The notes: generated by a model from the sequence alone, not told the origin. A DNA stretch of 64,000 nucleotides from Henriciella sp. (GCA_030066975.1 JASJAO010000003.1:62001-126000); one strand, 5' to 3'. Shown: positions 8,802 through 19,195, numbered from the stretch's first letter. Program-made: numbers and translations.

Positions 8802-10166
8802 TCATGGGACAATAGTTGTATTGTTTAAAGTGGTCACGTTGGGGGCTTCACTCGCCTCTTGATTGAGGGCAAACAACTCGTTCAGCAAGGCCACAAACTG
8901 CATTGTTCGTCCTCGCCTTTTGTAGTCGTTTGAGATCCAATAGCGGCGACCATTCAGCTCGAAACTGTATAAGTCGTCCTGATGATAAGCTTCCGACACT
9001 TGGGCAGGAATGTTGATTCCACTCTCAATCCAAAATAATGGCTCTTCTTTGGTAATAGTGTCGGACCCATCTAATTCTGGTCTGCAAGGGTCCTCAAAGA
9101 TCAGGATGTAGGCTCGAACTTCCGTGTCTGTCTTGTGACAAGCCATGGCTATTTGCTTTGTTTCGTGGGTCTGCACCCGCAATAATTCGCCGAGGTAGTA
9201 CACCATATCGTTTGGAGATCGCAACGTAATCTTAATGTCACAATTGTCGTCTGGCACTCTATTCCACGCTCCGACCCCGACATCAGAGACCGTGCAACCT
9301 GAAATCGCCATCCCACCTGATTTAGACCGAAATTCAATAGTTGTTTCACGCTCGGCCGGCATCAGTAGGTGCCCCCGATAAATCACGTGATCCTTAGGAA
9401 TTGTTTTGAGTTCAACTTGACCTTTGCCACGAAGATCGGCGATCATTCTGTATCCCTTTAACCGTTTACAATCGCCTTTAGTGAAGGGCGCAGAAGCCCT
9501 CCAGAATTCCAACCCAAATTTCACTGTAGACACACAATAGGGTTGGAGATGGTTTTTCTTTGGTTTTCTAACGAGATTGATGTGAAAGCTATTTGTGACA
9601 ATATTCGAAAACACAAAAAAATCTTTGAAATCCTGAAATTCTGTAGGGTCGTTATTATATATAATATTTCCTCTAAGTAGTCGGCAGAGTATACTATTAG
9701 ACTTTTCTATTCTGCACTTAACAGAAGACCCAACCTCTATCTCTTCGATGAACAGGAGAAACAAAACTTTGTCGGGCCAGCCTCTATCTCGGTAAAATGA
9801 GATGAGTTCGCCATCTATGCTGTTAAGTATACCGTTATAGAATTTTTGACCTGTTAGGGATGTAAAGTCCGTCACCCCAGAATCTTGAACGGTTGGTCCA
9901 AGTTTGATTTCATCCGTCCCCTCGCTCTGATTCGGACCGACCGCAAAAGTCCAACTCGGGCTATAAGTTATGCTTCCGGTATACTTCGTTGAGCCAAGCC
10001 TTGAATAGGTCATTGGGAGGCGCTCTGAAGCTCTAATTATATTGGAGAGCATGATCACGTTCATGCTGTAATCAAGCGATTGATTATGCTGAACAGACCG
10101 CTCGCCCAGGTTTTTATTTGAAACACAGGCGCCGAGCGCAAGAAGCACTATAATAAAGTATTTCAT
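8802..10166 (-). CDS. AT-rich uncharacterised lipoprotein
   Basis: A 454-residue predicted lipoprotein with a short signal and lipobox LGAC (Cys14). The mature start resembles a group of uncharacterised proteins with a conserved phrase like NVIMLSNIIRASERLPMTYS, in which an N-terminal block with Asn-Ile-Ile-Arg-Ala-Ser precedes a long beta-rich region. I cannot assign a function. Base composition is visibly more AT-rich than its neighbours, including a run of alternating A and T around 9653-9670, and codons ending in A or T are common. This suggests acquisition by transfer. It is divergent from mnmA, with no partner genes. Confidence 0.72.
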   Translation of the reverse strand: MKYFIIVLLALGACVSNKNLGERSVQHNQSLDYSMNVIMLSNIIRASERLPMTYSRLGSTKYTGSITYSPSWTFAVGPNQSEGTDEIKLGPTVQDSGVTDFTSLTGQKFYNGILNSIDGELISFYRDRGWPDKVLFLLFIEEIEVGSSVKCRIEKSNSILCRLLRGNIIYNNDPTEFQDFKDFFVFSNIVTNSFHINLVRKPKKNHLQPYCVSTVKFGLEFWRASAPFTKGDCKRLKGYRMIADLRGKGQVELKTIPKDHVIYRGHLLMPAERETTIEFRSKSGGMAISGCTVSDVGVGAWNRVPDDNCDIKITLRSPNDMVYYLGELLRVQTHETKQIAMACHKTDTEVRAYILIFEDPCRPELDGSDTITKEEPLFWIESGINIPAQVSEAYHQDDLYSFELNGRRYWISNDYKRRGRTMQFVALLNELFALNQEASEAPNVTTLNNTTIVP

Positions 10167-10336
10167 TTTTACCCACCCATTTATATTTACAGGAAACTAC
10201 ACTTGTTTCGTTTTGGCAATGATTGAATGACGAAATTGCGAAGCTTGCACACACAATCGTGACATTTCCGCCATGACCTCCTAAGTGACTTTCCAGACCC
10301 ATCTGCTGCGGGCCTTGAACCCGTTTGGAGAGAGCA

Positions 10337-11548
10337 ATGATTGATATCGAGGCGCTGACGGCGCTGGAACCTGCGCCTGCCCCAGATGGCAAAAATGGCG
10401 CGCTTAACTCGCTTGGCTTTGCCAAAGCCCCCGCTGATACGCGTGTGGTTGCCGCCATGTCGGGCGGTGTCGACAGCTCGGTTGTCGCGGCGCTCTTGAA
10501 AGCGCGCGGCTATGATGTGATCGGCATCACGCTGCAGCTGTATGATCATGGCGCGGCGATTGAGAAAAAAGGCGCCTGCTGCGCCGGGCAGGACATTCAT
10601 GATGCCCGGAATGTGTCGGATCAGATCGGCATTCCGCACTATGTGCTCGACTATGAAAGCCGGTTCAAGGAACAGGTGATGGAAGATTTCGCCGACACGT
10701 ACCTCTCCGGCGCGACGCCGATCCCCTGCGTGCGCTGTAACCAGACGGTGAAGTTTTCCGATCTGCTCAAGACCGCGAAGGATCTTGGCGCAGATTGTCT
10801 GGCCACCGGTCATTATATCCGCCGCGTCGACGCAGAGGGTGCGCCCGAGTTGCACCGGGCCGCGGATGCGAGCCGGGATCAGTCCTACTTCCTGTTTGCA
10901 ACCACGAAAGACCAGCTTGATTATGTGCGCTTCCCGCTGGGCGACTTGCCGAAAACGGAGGTGCGTGCGCTGGCCGAGCATTTCGACCTGCCGGTGGCGG
11001 CCAAGCCGGACAGTCAGGACATCTGCTTCGTGCCGGAAGGGTCTTACGCCAAAGTCGTGGAGAAACTGCGCCCGGGCTCGGGACGTGGCGGCGACATTGT
11101 GCATCTCGATGGCCGCGTGCTGGGCCAGCATGAGGGCGTGATCCATTACACGATCGGCCAGCGCCGCGGCCTGCGCATTGCAACCGGTGATCCGCTTTAT
11201 GTGGTCAAGATTGACGCGCCCAATCGACAGGTTGTCGTCGGGCCGCGCGAGGCGCTGCTCACCGCGGCGCTGACCATGGAAGACATTAACTGGCTGGGCG
11301 ATGGCGATCTCGAGGCGGCATGCCGCGCTGAAACGCCGGTGCTGGCCCGGGTGCGCTCCACCCGCGAACCCCTGCCCGCGCGGCTAGGCTATTTTGGCGA
11401 CGCGCCCGCGGTCTGGTTTGACGGCGCTGAGGAAGGGGTCGCGCGCGGTCAGGCTTGCGTGCTGTATGATCCAAACGGATCGACGCGCATTCTTGGTGGC
11501 GGCTTCATTGCCAGCACGATAGCCGCAGATGAGCGCCTGCGCGCCTAG
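10337..11548 (+). CDS. mnmA: tRNA-specific 2-thiouridylase MnmA
   Basis: A 403-residue cytoplasmic enzyme that adds sulfur to U34 of Lys, Glu and Gln tRNAs. The ATP-pyrophosphatase P-loop SGGVDSS is at 42-48. The first catalytic cysteine lies in [12 protein letters not shown] near 131-134 and the second is Cys230 in [11 protein letters not shown]. The ATG at 10337 has a GGAG site 6 nt upstream; a TTG at 10325 lies inside that site region and is unlikely. A roughly 30-residue N-terminal extension compared with E. coli MnmA is present. Its stop overlaps the convergent sulfotransferase stop in the palindrome CTAG. Confidence 0.97.
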   Translation: MIDIEALTALEPAPAPDGKNGALNSLGFAKAPADTRVVAAMSGGVDSSVVAALLKARGYDVIGITLQLYDHGAAIEKKGACCAGQDIHDARNVSDQIGIPHYVLDYESRFKEQVMEDFADTYLSGATPIPCVRCNQTVKFSDLLKTAKDLGADCLATGHYIRRVDAEGAPELHRAADASRDQSYFLFATTKDQLDYVRFPLGDLPKTEVRALAEHFDLPVAAKPDSQDICFVPEGSYAKVVEKLRPGSGRGGDIVHLDGRVLGQHEGVIHYTIGQRRGLRIATGDPLYVVKIDAPNRQVVVGPREALLTAALTMEDINWLGDGDLEAACRAETPVLARVRSTREPLPARLGYFGDAPAVWFDGAEEGVARGQACVLYDPNGSTRILGGGFIASTIAADERLRA

Positions 11549-13359
11549 TCAGAAATGTAGGGCTCGAACCGTTTGAGTGTGGCCTCGCCGAGGCTCTGCC
11601 TGAGCGGTTCGAGCTCTGCTGAGACCTGTCTCCACGCCCCGATCCCGCGGCGATTGAGGGGCTGGCGGACTTGCTCGCTGCTGGCGGTGCGGATGGCGCG
11701 GTCGGTCTCATGGAAATTGAGACAGGCGGGCTCGAAGGACACGCCGACATGCTCAAGGATCCGCCGGATCTGGGCCTCCGGGTCCTGAACCAAGTCTTCG
11801 TACTGAACGTGCAGCACTTTACCGGGCAGCACCGCATCCCAATGGTCCATGAGCTTCAGATAGCCATTATAGAACGCCCCGATGTGCTCGAGCGCGTAGC
11901 TGAAATCGGAGCCCTTGGCGAAGTATTGTTTGAACAGGCTGAACCCGCAGTCGAGTGGGTTTCGCCGCGCATCAATGATCAAAGCCCTCGGCAAAATCTT
12001 ATGGATCAGGGCAACATGTTCGAAATTATAGGGCAGCTTATCGGTAAAGAACTTTGTCTGACCCTCCCGAAACAGTGCGCCTTGATCTAGGTAGGCATTG
12101 CCGAGCTCAGTCAGGTCAGAGGCACCTATCCGGGCAAGCTGACTGAGATAGCTGCCGCCGAGATGTTGGGCGCAAATGCGATGCGCTTTACGCTTGATCC
12201 CCGGCAGAACCGGCTGCTCCATGGTGCCCTCAATCTGAGAATGGCTCGCCAGAATTTGCTCGATCAAAGTCGACCCGGACCGCGGCATGCCAAGAATGAA
12301 GATTGGGATCGGGTCTGAGGGATCTGAGACCGCTTGGCGCTCAACCGCGGCAGGGGTCACCGCCTCAACCAGTCGATCAGCGGCCTTTAAGAACCCGTCA
12401 GAATTGAACTGAATGTCGCACCGAAGCGCGTTGGCTTGCTTGTAAAGCGCCATGGTCGCTTTCCAGTCCCCCTGGGTTTCGCTCGCTTTGGCAAGCGCAA
12501 ACGCCGCCATACTGCGTTGTTCGGGATCAAGATCGGCGCGGCGCAGCAACGCCCGAATGGCCATCTTGTCATCGTCGGAAAACGCATACGTCTTGAGATC
12601 GGCAAGCCCCCACCAAGCGGCCGCATTGTCGCTATTATTCGCCAAACTCGCCCGGAAGGCCGACAGGCTGTCGTCCTTGCGGCCAAGGATACGATAGACT
12701 TGCGCGCGGATCAGATTGATGTCGCTCAGCTTGGCGGGATCGCTTTGGCAAAGTTTTTCACTGCGATCACAGCCCAACAAGGCCGCTTCGTTCTGACCAT
12801 AGCGAAACTGGATGCTGGTCAGCGTCCAAACGGTTTCAAACGTCTCCTCAATTTCAGCAATGTGTTCAGCCGTCTCTATCGCTTGGGCAAAGTCTCCTGC
12901 CTCTTCCAACGCACTAAAAAGCATCATCCGCAGCACCAGATTGGCCGGGGAATGGCTCAAACCGTCACGAAGGATCGCCGCGCGTCCCTCATGATCCCCT
13001 TGCAGCTGCGCGATGTGCGCCAGCGTGAAGACCGCGCGCGGATGACCGTGCTGTTTGACCTGCATGTCCTGCGCGAGCAAACGGGCGCGATGAAAATCAC
13101 GGGCCTGCAAGCACCTCTGCACGGACTGGAACTCGGCCCGCAACGGATCGAACTGCTCGGCCGCCCGAACGACTTTTACCGCCTCCGCATAATGCTTCTG
13201 CTCGTAAAGAAGCCTGCTGAGCTGTATCCAACCTCGAAAGTAAGTCGGCTTCAGCTTCAATGCCTCTTTGAGGCAGACAATCGCGCGAACAGGGTCGCCG
13301 GAAGCGATCAGCGCATCTGCCTGGTCGGCAAGAGCTTTATAAGGTTCTGGAGCTTGCAT
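11545..13359 (-). CDS. TPR-repeat sulfotransferase
   Basis: A 604-residue protein. Residues 1-330 are alpha-helical tetratricopeptide-like repeats, and residues 345-604 form a sulfotransferase domain. The PAPS 5'-phosphosulfate loop is [13 protein letters not shown] near 355 and the 3'-phosphate region is near [21 protein letters not shown], about residue 460. It should move sulfuryl groups from PAPS to a hydroxyl or amine on a glycan, lipid or peptide. It lies downstream of, and on the same strand as, a TonB-dependent receptor with a strong terminator in between. The acceptor is unknown. The stop overlaps the convergent mnmA stop. Confidence 0.9.
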   Translation of the reverse strand: MQAPEPYKALADQADALIASGDPVRAIVCLKEALKLKPTYFRGWIQLSRLLYEQKHYAEAVKVVRAAEQFDPLRAEFQSVQRCLQARDFHRARLLAQDMQVKQHGHPRAVFTLAHIAQLQGDHEGRAAILRDGLSHSPANLVLRMMLFSALEEAGDFAQAIETAEHIAEIEETFETVWTLTSIQFRYGQNEAALLGCDRSEKLCQSDPAKLSDINLIRAQVYRILGRKDDSLSAFRASLANNSDNAAAWWGLADLKTYAFSDDDKMAIRALLRRADLDPEQRSMAAFALAKASETQGDWKATMALYKQANALRCDIQFNSDGFLKAADRLVEAVTPAAVERQAVSDPSDPIPIFILGMPRSGSTLIEQILASHSQIEGTMEQPVLPGIKRKAHRICAQHLGGSYLSQLARIGASDLTELGNAYLDQGALFREGQTKFFTDKLPYNFEHVALIHKILPRALIIDARRNPLDCGFSLFKQYFAKGSDFSYALEHIGAFYNGYLKLMDHWDAVLPGKVLHVQYEDLVQDPEAQIRRILEHVGVSFEPACLNFHETDRAIRTASSEQVRQPLNRRGIGAWRQVSAELEPLRQSLGEATLKRFEPYISD

Positions 13360-13370
13360 ATCAGACCTCT

Positions 13371-13406
13371 AACAAAAAATGCGGAGGCTTTCGCCTCCGC
13401 ATTTCA
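13371..13406 (-). terminator. Rho-independent terminator after the TonB receptor
   Basis: On the minus strand an 11 bp perfect stem, AATGCGGAGGC-GAAA-GCCTCCGCATT, with a GAAA tetraloop is followed by a T-rich tract (TTTTTTGTT). It sits 23 bp after the receptor stop and just before the sulfotransferase start, so it should end most receptor transcripts while allowing some read-through. Confidence 0.9.
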
Positions 13407-13428
13407 GTTCTCGCCAATGTGGCGCGTC

Positions 13429-16400
13429 CTAGTTTCTGAACGTCACACCAAAGAAGAAGAAGCGTCCGCGTGGACCGACAGGCCACGCGGTCTCTGTCGC
13501 AAACGGCTCTTCGTCTGTCAGGTTGTTGATGCCGCCATAGAACCGAACCGCATCGCTGACTTCATAGCTCGCGTTCACGTCGAAGATGTAGGTCTCATCG
13601 AAGAAACCATCATCGCCATAGAGTTCGAAATCTTCGATCTCGTCTGCGAACTGCTCACTCTGATAGCTGGTTTGCAGCGCCGCGCTGAACGGACCACGAT
13701 CCCAGGTCAGTGTCAGATTTCCAGACCATTCAGGGATCTGAATTTCTTCAAGTTCCGGATCTGACTCGTCAAGGTTGAGTGGGTTGAAGAACTGATCCAG
13801 AGCTTCCTGTTTGGAACCGACCAGAGACGCCCCGAAAGTGTTCGCACCAACATCAAACTTATAGTTGACCGCAATATCGAAACCGGAAGCCTCAAGTGCA
13901 GCGAAGTTGGTTTCCTGGTTGGTCAGGTCCGTCAAACCACCGTCTGCACGGCGAACGTAGAGGTCACAGAATTCAAGCGATGGATAGCTCGCTGAATCCA
14001 GACAGCCGTCGAGAATGTCGCCCGGCTCGACCGCTTCAATCGCGTCGTCAATTGTTACGTCCCAATAATCGAGTGTAAACGACAGACCGTCGACAAAGCT
14101 CGGTGTGAAGATTGCACCGATTGTGAAAGTCTCGGCCGTCTCGACATCGAGATCCGGGTTGCCACCTTCTGTACCACCGAAGCGGCCGGTCAGCGGGTTT
14201 ACCCAGATATAATTGCCGTCACCATCGACGATTTGGTCAAGCGGCACGCCTGCGGCTTGCAAGTCAGCAATACAGTTCTGTTGGCGAACCGCGCTGCCTG
14301 CTGTCACGTTGCCTGGATCACATGGATCAGCGGTTGCCGAAACGGTGATGGGCAGTTGTGGGTCAAACAGCTCAGAAATGTTCGGCGCCCGCACCGCCTC
14401 AGAGAAGGTGCCGCGGAAGCTGATATCACTGGTCGGGGCCCATGTCCCGCCAACTTTCCACGTCGTGGTCGAGCCGCTCGTCGAGTAATCGGCAAGCCGC
14501 AGCGCCGCATCAAAAGAGAGTTCTTTTGCAAATTCACGGTCGATGAAGATCGGCAGACGAACCTCGCCGAAAATGTCATAGACATCATAGCTGCCAGACG
14601 TGTTGAACTGCTGCTGGTTGTCGATATCCGTGAACGAGAAGACGTACGAATCGATCTCGCTAACTTGAACACCAGGTGTGAAGGAGGTGCCTTCTGGCAG
14701 GATACCCAGTTTCAGCGGATCGAGCTGGTTGTCACTGGTTTCTTCGCGATACTCGACACCAGCAGCATAACCGAGCGGGCCGTCCAGGAAGTTCTGAGCC
14801 ACTTCGAACTCACCATAAGCGATGGCCGAAATCACCGTCTGCTCAACTTCAAGAACGTCTCTGAAGTTGGCCGTGACGAAGTCCTGTGCTTCCGCGCTCG
14901 CGGAATAGGTCCCAAACGGGTTCAGAGGCTGACACTGGCCATCTCCGGGGGTGAAAGAATAGTAGCGATTGGAGAAGTAGTCACCGTTGGCGTATCCGTT
15001 CCCACCGGTAAAATAGTCAATTTCATAGAACGCGTTTGGATCGAGATCAGACCGGCAAACAACTTCACCTGTGACCGGGTCTTCAACGGCATCGATCGAT
15101 GCGAAGACGCGATCGAGATAAAGCCCGCTTTCCTCAGTCGTGTTTTCGAACCGGCCATAATTCGCTGACACTTCAACAAAGTGTCCATCGACCGGCTCCC
15201 ACTCAAAGCCACCGACGAAACGGATGGTTTCTCGCGTGAACGTTGACGGGTTGTCCACGCTGAAATCCAGAGGATCCTGCGTCAACAAAAGGCCACCTGT
15301 GACATCAGTGACCGGTGTCAGCTCTTCGGGGATGTATGGGTTGTCCGGTTGAATAAACAGGGTGTCATAGAATGTGTCTTGCTCTGCGAACGTCCTCGAT
15401 TTCGCATTCACATACTTGCCCTCGAAGAACACAGACATGCGATCAGAGACCTGGTAGTTTGAATTCAGGTTGATCACGAACTTGTCGGTTTCCGGAAACA
15501 GTGTGTCCTCGTTGAAGTTCAGGCGGCCGCCATCACCCCCTGTGCCCCACAGGCCGTTCAGCACGACACCATCCTGATTGACGCGAACTGACCCATCTGG
15601 ATTGGTCAGCCAGCAACCAGCCAGAAAATCGTCTCGCCCGCCTTCGGATTCCTGACAGTCGGCAATGCCGTTATTGTTGATATCCACATAGGTGGTTTCG
15701 CGGCCCCCAAAGGTTGGCGCGATTGAGCCTTCCTGTGAGGTCAGCCAGAATCTTGGATCGTCAACAATCGCCCGAGGTGGCCCGTTCGGATCCGGGTTGG
15801 CACGCGCCTCGACGGTCGCAATGCCATTGTCCCGTGACCAGTCCCGGTCTCCATAAGTCAGACCGGAATCCTCTTCAATGGTCACCGCCAGGACAACGTT
15901 ACCGCGACCATTGTGGAAATTCTGACCGGCCAGAATATCCAGCGCAAACGTGCCCGCATCACCTTCGCCGGAGATGCCGCCTGTGGCATCGACCTGGAAG
16001 CCTTCAAAATCGTCTTTCAGGATGAAGTTCACAACCCCGGTGACAGCGTCAGCTCCATAAACAGCCGATGCCCCCCCTGTGGTCACTTCAACGCTTTCGA
16101 CCAGCGCGCGCGGAATGGTTCCGACATCGACAGCCTGCGTGCCGCGGAAACCGGCAACGTGACGACGGCCGTTGACCAGGGTCAGTGTTCTTTCTTCACC
16201 AAGCCCGCGCAGGTTCAGCGCGTTCGCCCCGGTGATCGAGTTTTCCGCCGTCAGTGAAGACACCAGCGCCGGAATGTCATTGACGACATCGGCAATGTTC
16301 AACTCACCTGACAACCGAATGTCATCTTCGCTGATCGACTGGACCGGGACAGACGACGTCAGGTTCGGGTTGGTCGGAATGCGCGAGCCGGTGACCGTAA

Positions 16401-16524
16401 TCGTCTGCTGGACGCTAACCTCGTCCTCGGCTGGTGCCTCTTGTGCGACGGCGGTCGCGGCCGTGGCAATAGACATAGATAGGATGGAAGCTCCCATCAG
16501 GAGCTTGTTGGAAGTCCGTTTCAT
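13429..16524 (-). CDS. TonB-dependent outer membrane receptor
   Basis: A 1031-residue receptor. A signal peptide ends near AVAQEAP (about 28), then comes a TonB-box-like QTITVTGSRI. The plug domain (about 45-165) includes ISEDDIRLSGELNIADVV and LNLRGLGEERTLTLVNGRR. A long beta-barrel ends in RGRFFFFGVTFRN. Such receptors import siderophores, cobalamin or carbohydrate fragments using proton motive force via TonB-ExbB-ExbD. The size and the missing TonB accessory or siderophore genes leave the ligand open. The ATG at 16524 follows GAGAGGG; an upstream TTG at 16545 is rejected. The leader holds two palindromes. The gene precedes a sulfotransferase. Confidence 0.95.
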   Translation of the reverse strand: MKRTSNKLLMGASILSMSIATAATAVAQEAPAEDEVSVQQTITVTGSRIPTNPNLTSSVPVQSISEDDIRLSGELNIADVVNDIPALVSSLTAENSITGANALNLRGLGEERTLTLVNGRRHVAGFRGTQAVDVGTIPRALVESVEVTTGGASAVYGADAVTGVVNFILKDDFEGFQVDATGGISGEGDAGTFALDILAGQNFHNGRGNVVLAVTIEEDSGLTYGDRDWSRDNGIATVEARANPDPNGPPRAIVDDPRFWLTSQEGSIAPTFGGRETTYVDINNNGIADCQESEGGRDDFLAGCWLTNPDGSVRVNQDGVVLNGLWGTGGDGGRLNFNEDTLFPETDKFVINLNSNYQVSDRMSVFFEGKYVNAKSRTFAEQDTFYDTLFIQPDNPYIPEELTPVTDVTGGLLLTQDPLDFSVDNPSTFTRETIRFVGGFEWEPVDGHFVEVSANYGRFENTTEESGLYLDRVFASIDAVEDPVTGEVVCRSDLDPNAFYEIDYFTGGNGYANGDYFSNRYYSFTPGDGQCQPLNPFGTYSASAEAQDFVTANFRDVLEVEQTVISAIAYGEFEVAQNFLDGPLGYAAGVEYREETSDNQLDPLKLGILPEGTSFTPGVQVSEIDSYVFSFTDIDNQQQFNTSGSYDVYDIFGEVRLPIFIDREFAKELSFDAALRLADYSTSGSTTTWKVGGTWAPTSDISFRGTFSEAVRAPNISELFDPQLPITVSATADPCDPGNVTAGSAVRQQNCIADLQAAGVPLDQIVDGDGNYIWVNPLTGRFGGTEGGNPDLDVETAETFTIGAIFTPSFVDGLSFTLDYWDVTIDDAIEAVEPGDILDGCLDSASYPSLEFCDLYVRRADGGLTDLTNQETNFAALEASGFDIAVNYKFDVGANTFGASLVGSKQEALDQFFNPLNLDESDPELEEIQIPEWSGNLTLTWDRGPFSAALQTSYQSEQFADEIEDFELYGDDGFFDETYIFDVNASYEVSDAVRFYGGINNLTDEEPFATETAWPVGPRGRFFFFGVTFRN

Positions 16525-16894
16525 GTTGAGCCCTCTCACTTTCAACTTGAATTGTCAGCAGCCCAAACCTCTCCAAATCTGAGCAACCGCTTCACGTGTA
16601 AGCGGATTAACGCGAGTTAATCGAACAGGTTTTACACATTTCTGCCATCTTTTGTCAGTGTGCGAGTATTTTGAGCAACACCCTTTAAGGTCGCTACAGT
16701 TGAAACAAGCACTCTTTTTGGTTGTGCTTTCGCACGTCTCGGCGACCTGCTTCATCGACTTGTAATGCACAGATCGCGTTCGATTTTGTTGCTGCGTGCG
16801 AAGACACGCTCAGTCTGAAGGGACGCCGGCTGTGGCTGCACAAGATCTGAGCAGCTGCTGGTTCACTCAGACCGGCTTTGCCTTCAAATCGGGC
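16525..16894. promoter_or_regulatory. Leader of the TonB receptor with two adjacent palindromes
   Basis: This 370 bp gap has no supported gene. Two inverted repeats lie side by side upstream of the receptor: CCGCTT-N7-AAGCGG at 16587-16605 and TTAAC-N4-GTTAA at 16607-16620. They are about 65-100 bp before the start codon, where an operator or a folded leader would fit. The half-sites do not match a Fur or cobalamin element that I can recognise. The remainder (16621-16894) shows nothing clear. Confidence 0.35.
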
Positions 16895-17821
16895 TTACTT
16901 GCCGCAACACCAGCGCAAGATGGCCTTTTGCACGTGCAGGCGGTTTTCGGCCTCGTCGAACACGACCGACTGCGGCCCATCGATGACCTCAGCGTCGACC
17001 TCCTCGCCGCGATGGGCGGGCAGGCAATGTAGAAATTTCGCGCTCGGCTTGGCGAGGCTCATCAGCTCCGTCGTGACCGCGTAAGGGTCGAGCTCTGCCA
17101 GACGCGCGCTCGCATCTGCATCGCCCATCGAGACGAATGTGTCGGCAATCACCACGTCCGCGCCGAGCACGGCTTCCTCGGCGGTGTCATAGAGATCGAT
17201 CCGACCCTGCAGCTCACGCGCGAGCTCAACATCTTCGTCGTCAGGCGCATAGCGCGCTGGCGTCCCAACAGCGAGCGAGAAGCCGAATTTCGGCGCGGCG
17301 TGCATGAAGCTCGAGCAGACATTGTTGCCATCGCCGACCCAGGCGAGACGCGCGCCATTCAGATCAAGACCATGCTCTTCCAGCGTCATCAGGTCGGCCA
17401 TGATCTGGCAGGGATGCGAGCGATCGGTGAGGCCATTGATCACAGGAACACTCGCATGTTCTGCGAACGTCTCGACATCCTCATGGCTGTTGGCGCGGAT
17501 CATCACCGCATCGACATAGCGGCTGAGCACGCGCGCGGTGTCTTCCACCGTTTCACCCCGGCCAAGCTGCATATCGGCGGCTGTGGCATTGATCGAAGAC
17601 CCGCCGAGCTGGCGGATCGCCATATCGAAGCTGAACCGGGTACGGGTCGAAGACTTTTCGAAAATCATCGCGAGCGTATGCCCGGCCAGCGGTGCATCGG
17701 CATCGACCTTGCCCTTCGGCCAGCCGGTTCGGGCGCGTTTCATCGCATGGGCCTGATCGAGGATTGCGCGCAGGTCGCTGGCCTCCAACTGCCAAATATC
17801 GATGAAATGCCGAAAGGCCAT
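16895..17821 (-). CDS. argF: Ornithine carbamoyltransferase
   Basis: A 308-residue enzyme converting ornithine and carbamoyl phosphate to citrulline in arginine biosynthesis. The carbamoyl phosphate motif SSTRTRFSF is near residue 57, the [12 protein letters not shown] motif near 133, and the ornithine/catalytic motif [12 protein letters not shown] near 265. Length is normal for the family. The gene stands alone; argD, often its partner in alphaproteobacteria, lies 10 kb away at 27251. No ARG box is evident upstream. It is divergent from the saccharopine dehydrogenase-like gene. Confidence 0.97.
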   Translation of the reverse strand: MAFRHFIDIWQLEASDLRAILDQAHAMKRARTGWPKGKVDADAPLAGHTLAMIFEKSSTRTRFSFDMAIRQLGGSSINATAADMQLGRGETVEDTARVLSRYVDAVMIRANSHEDVETFAEHASVPVINGLTDRSHPCQIMADLMTLEEHGLDLNGARLAWVGDGNNVCSSFMHAAPKFGFSLAVGTPARYAPDDEDVELARELQGRIDLYDTAEEAVLGADVVIADTFVSMGDADASARLAELDPYAVTTELMSLAKPSAKFLHCLPAHRGEEVDAEVIDGPQSVVFDEAENRLHVQKAILRWCCGK

Positions 17822-17973
17822 TTTGTCTCTCCGATGAAAGGGAAAGCGGCGCTCTTAGCTGATTTTTATCCTGAACGCTACAAGCGATTGACGCGGCGGA
17901 TGAATACTGGATGCCGCGCACAAGTTTCGCTAGGACTTGCTGCAGGATTCGGCTCATTCAGAAGAGGTAAAGC

Positions 17974-19191
17974 ATGGACCGTGTTTTGATTATCGGCGCA
18001 GGCGCGGCCGGGTCTGTGGTGGCGCAGAAATGTGCGATGGATCGGGAGACGTTCAAGCACATTACGCTCGCCTCGCGTCGCCTCATCTCATGCGAGAAAG
18101 TCGCTGCGCTGTGCCAGACCCCGATCGAGGTCGCGCAGGTCGATGCTGATGTCGTAGAGCAGGTCGTCGCGCTGATTGAAAAGGTCAAACCGGATCTCGT
18201 CATCAATATGGCCCTGCCCTATCAGGACTTGCCGATCATGGATGCCTGCGTGATCACCGGTTGCAACTATATGGATACGGCCAATTATGAGCCGCGCGAT
18301 GTCGCCAAGTTCGAATATAGCTGGCAGTGGGCCTATCAGGACAAGTTCGTCGACAAAGGCATCACCGCCATCTTGGGCTGCGGGTTCGACCCGGGTGTGA
18401 CCAATATCATGTGCGCCTATGCTCAGCAGGAAGGCCTGCTGGATGAGATCGAATATATCGACATTGTCGACTGTAATGCAGGGGATCACGGCAAGACGTT
18501 TGCGACCAATTTCAATCCGGAGATCAATCTGCGCGAAGTGACCCAGGACGGACGCTATTGGAAAAATGGCGAGTGGATCGAGATCCCAGCTCTCTCCATC
18601 AAAACGATGATCGACTATCCCGAAGTCGGACCGCGCATGTCCTACCTCATCTATCACGAGGAGGAAGAAAGCCTCGTCAAACATATCAAAGGCCTGAAAC
18701 AGATCCGCTTCTGGATGACCTTTGGTGAGGAATACATTAAGCATCTGGATGTGTTCAAATCCATCGGACTGATTGGCCTCGAACCGATCAAGCATAAAGG
18801 CATGGACATCATTCCGATGGAATTCCTGAAAGACCTCCTGCCCGTGCCGAGCTCGCTTGCAACCGATTATACCGGTAAAACCTCTATCGGCGTCATCCTG
18901 CGCGGCACCAAAGACGGCCAGCCCGTCACCAAGATGATCTATCAAGTCTCTGACCACGCCAAGACGAATGAAGAAGTCAGTGCGCAGGCCGTGAGCTACA
19001 CCACAGGCGTGCCGCCCGTCTCAGGCGCGAAAATGTTCTTTGATGGCATCTGGTCCGGCAAAGGCGTGTTCAATGTCGAACAGTTCCCGGCCAAACCATT
19101 CCTGGAAGATGTCGCCCTGCGCGGCTTGCCGTGGCACGTGATTGATGTGCCCACGGGTGCACAAGACGCCCTGTTCGCGGTGGAGACGTAA
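17974..19191 (+). CDS. Carboxy(nor)spermidine dehydrogenase, saccharopine dehydrogenase family
   Basis: A 405-residue NAD(P)-dependent enzyme. The Rossmann motif GAGAAGSVVAQKCA is at 8-21, and the family blocks NYMDTANYEPRDV and GCGFDPGVTNIMCAYA follow. It most resembles carboxynorspermidine/carboxyspermidine dehydrogenase, which condenses aspartate semialdehyde with putrescine or diaminopropane. The matching decarboxylase lies at 22535 on the same strand, so the pair gives the S-adenosylmethionine-independent route to spermidine. An AGAGG site precedes the ATG. The two genes are usually adjacent but here are split by 3.3 kb of accessory DNA. Lysine-pathway saccharopine dehydrogenase is a less likely reading. 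Confidence 0.88.
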   Translation: MDRVLIIGAGAAGSVVAQKCAMDRETFKHITLASRRLISCEKVAALCQTPIEVAQVDADVVEQVVALIEKVKPDLVINMALPYQDLPIMDACVITGCNYMDTANYEPRDVAKFEYSWQWAYQDKFVDKGITAILGCGFDPGVTNIMCAYAQQEGLLDEIEYIDIVDCNAGDHGKTFATNFNPEINLREVTQDGRYWKNGEWIEIPALSIKTMIDYPEVGPRMSYLIYHEEEESLVKHIKGLKQIRFWMTFGEEYIKHLDVFKSIGLIGLEPIKHKGMDIIPMEFLKDLLPVPSSLATDYTGKTSIGVILRGTKDGQPVTKMIYQVSDHAKTNEEVSAQAVSYTTGVPPVSGAKMFFDGIWSGKGVFNVEQFPAKPFLEDVALRGLPWHVIDVPTGAQDALFAVET

Positions 19192-19195
19192 GCTC

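Noticed and set aside
12436-13764. 442-codon open frame on the plus strand
   Set aside because: It lies opposite the TPR-sulfotransferase and the receptor 3' end, has no known domain or ribosome site, and the terminator at 13371 would interrupt it. It is an antisense by-product of GC-rich codons.
14233-15168. 311-codon open frame opposite the TonB receptor
   Set aside because: Antisense to a clear receptor gene, with low-complexity arginine-rich translation and no motif.
16555-16770. 71-codon cysteine-rich minus-strand frame in the receptor leader
   Set aside because: It covers the palindromes and has no ribosome site. Its cysteine content comes from an out-of-frame reading.
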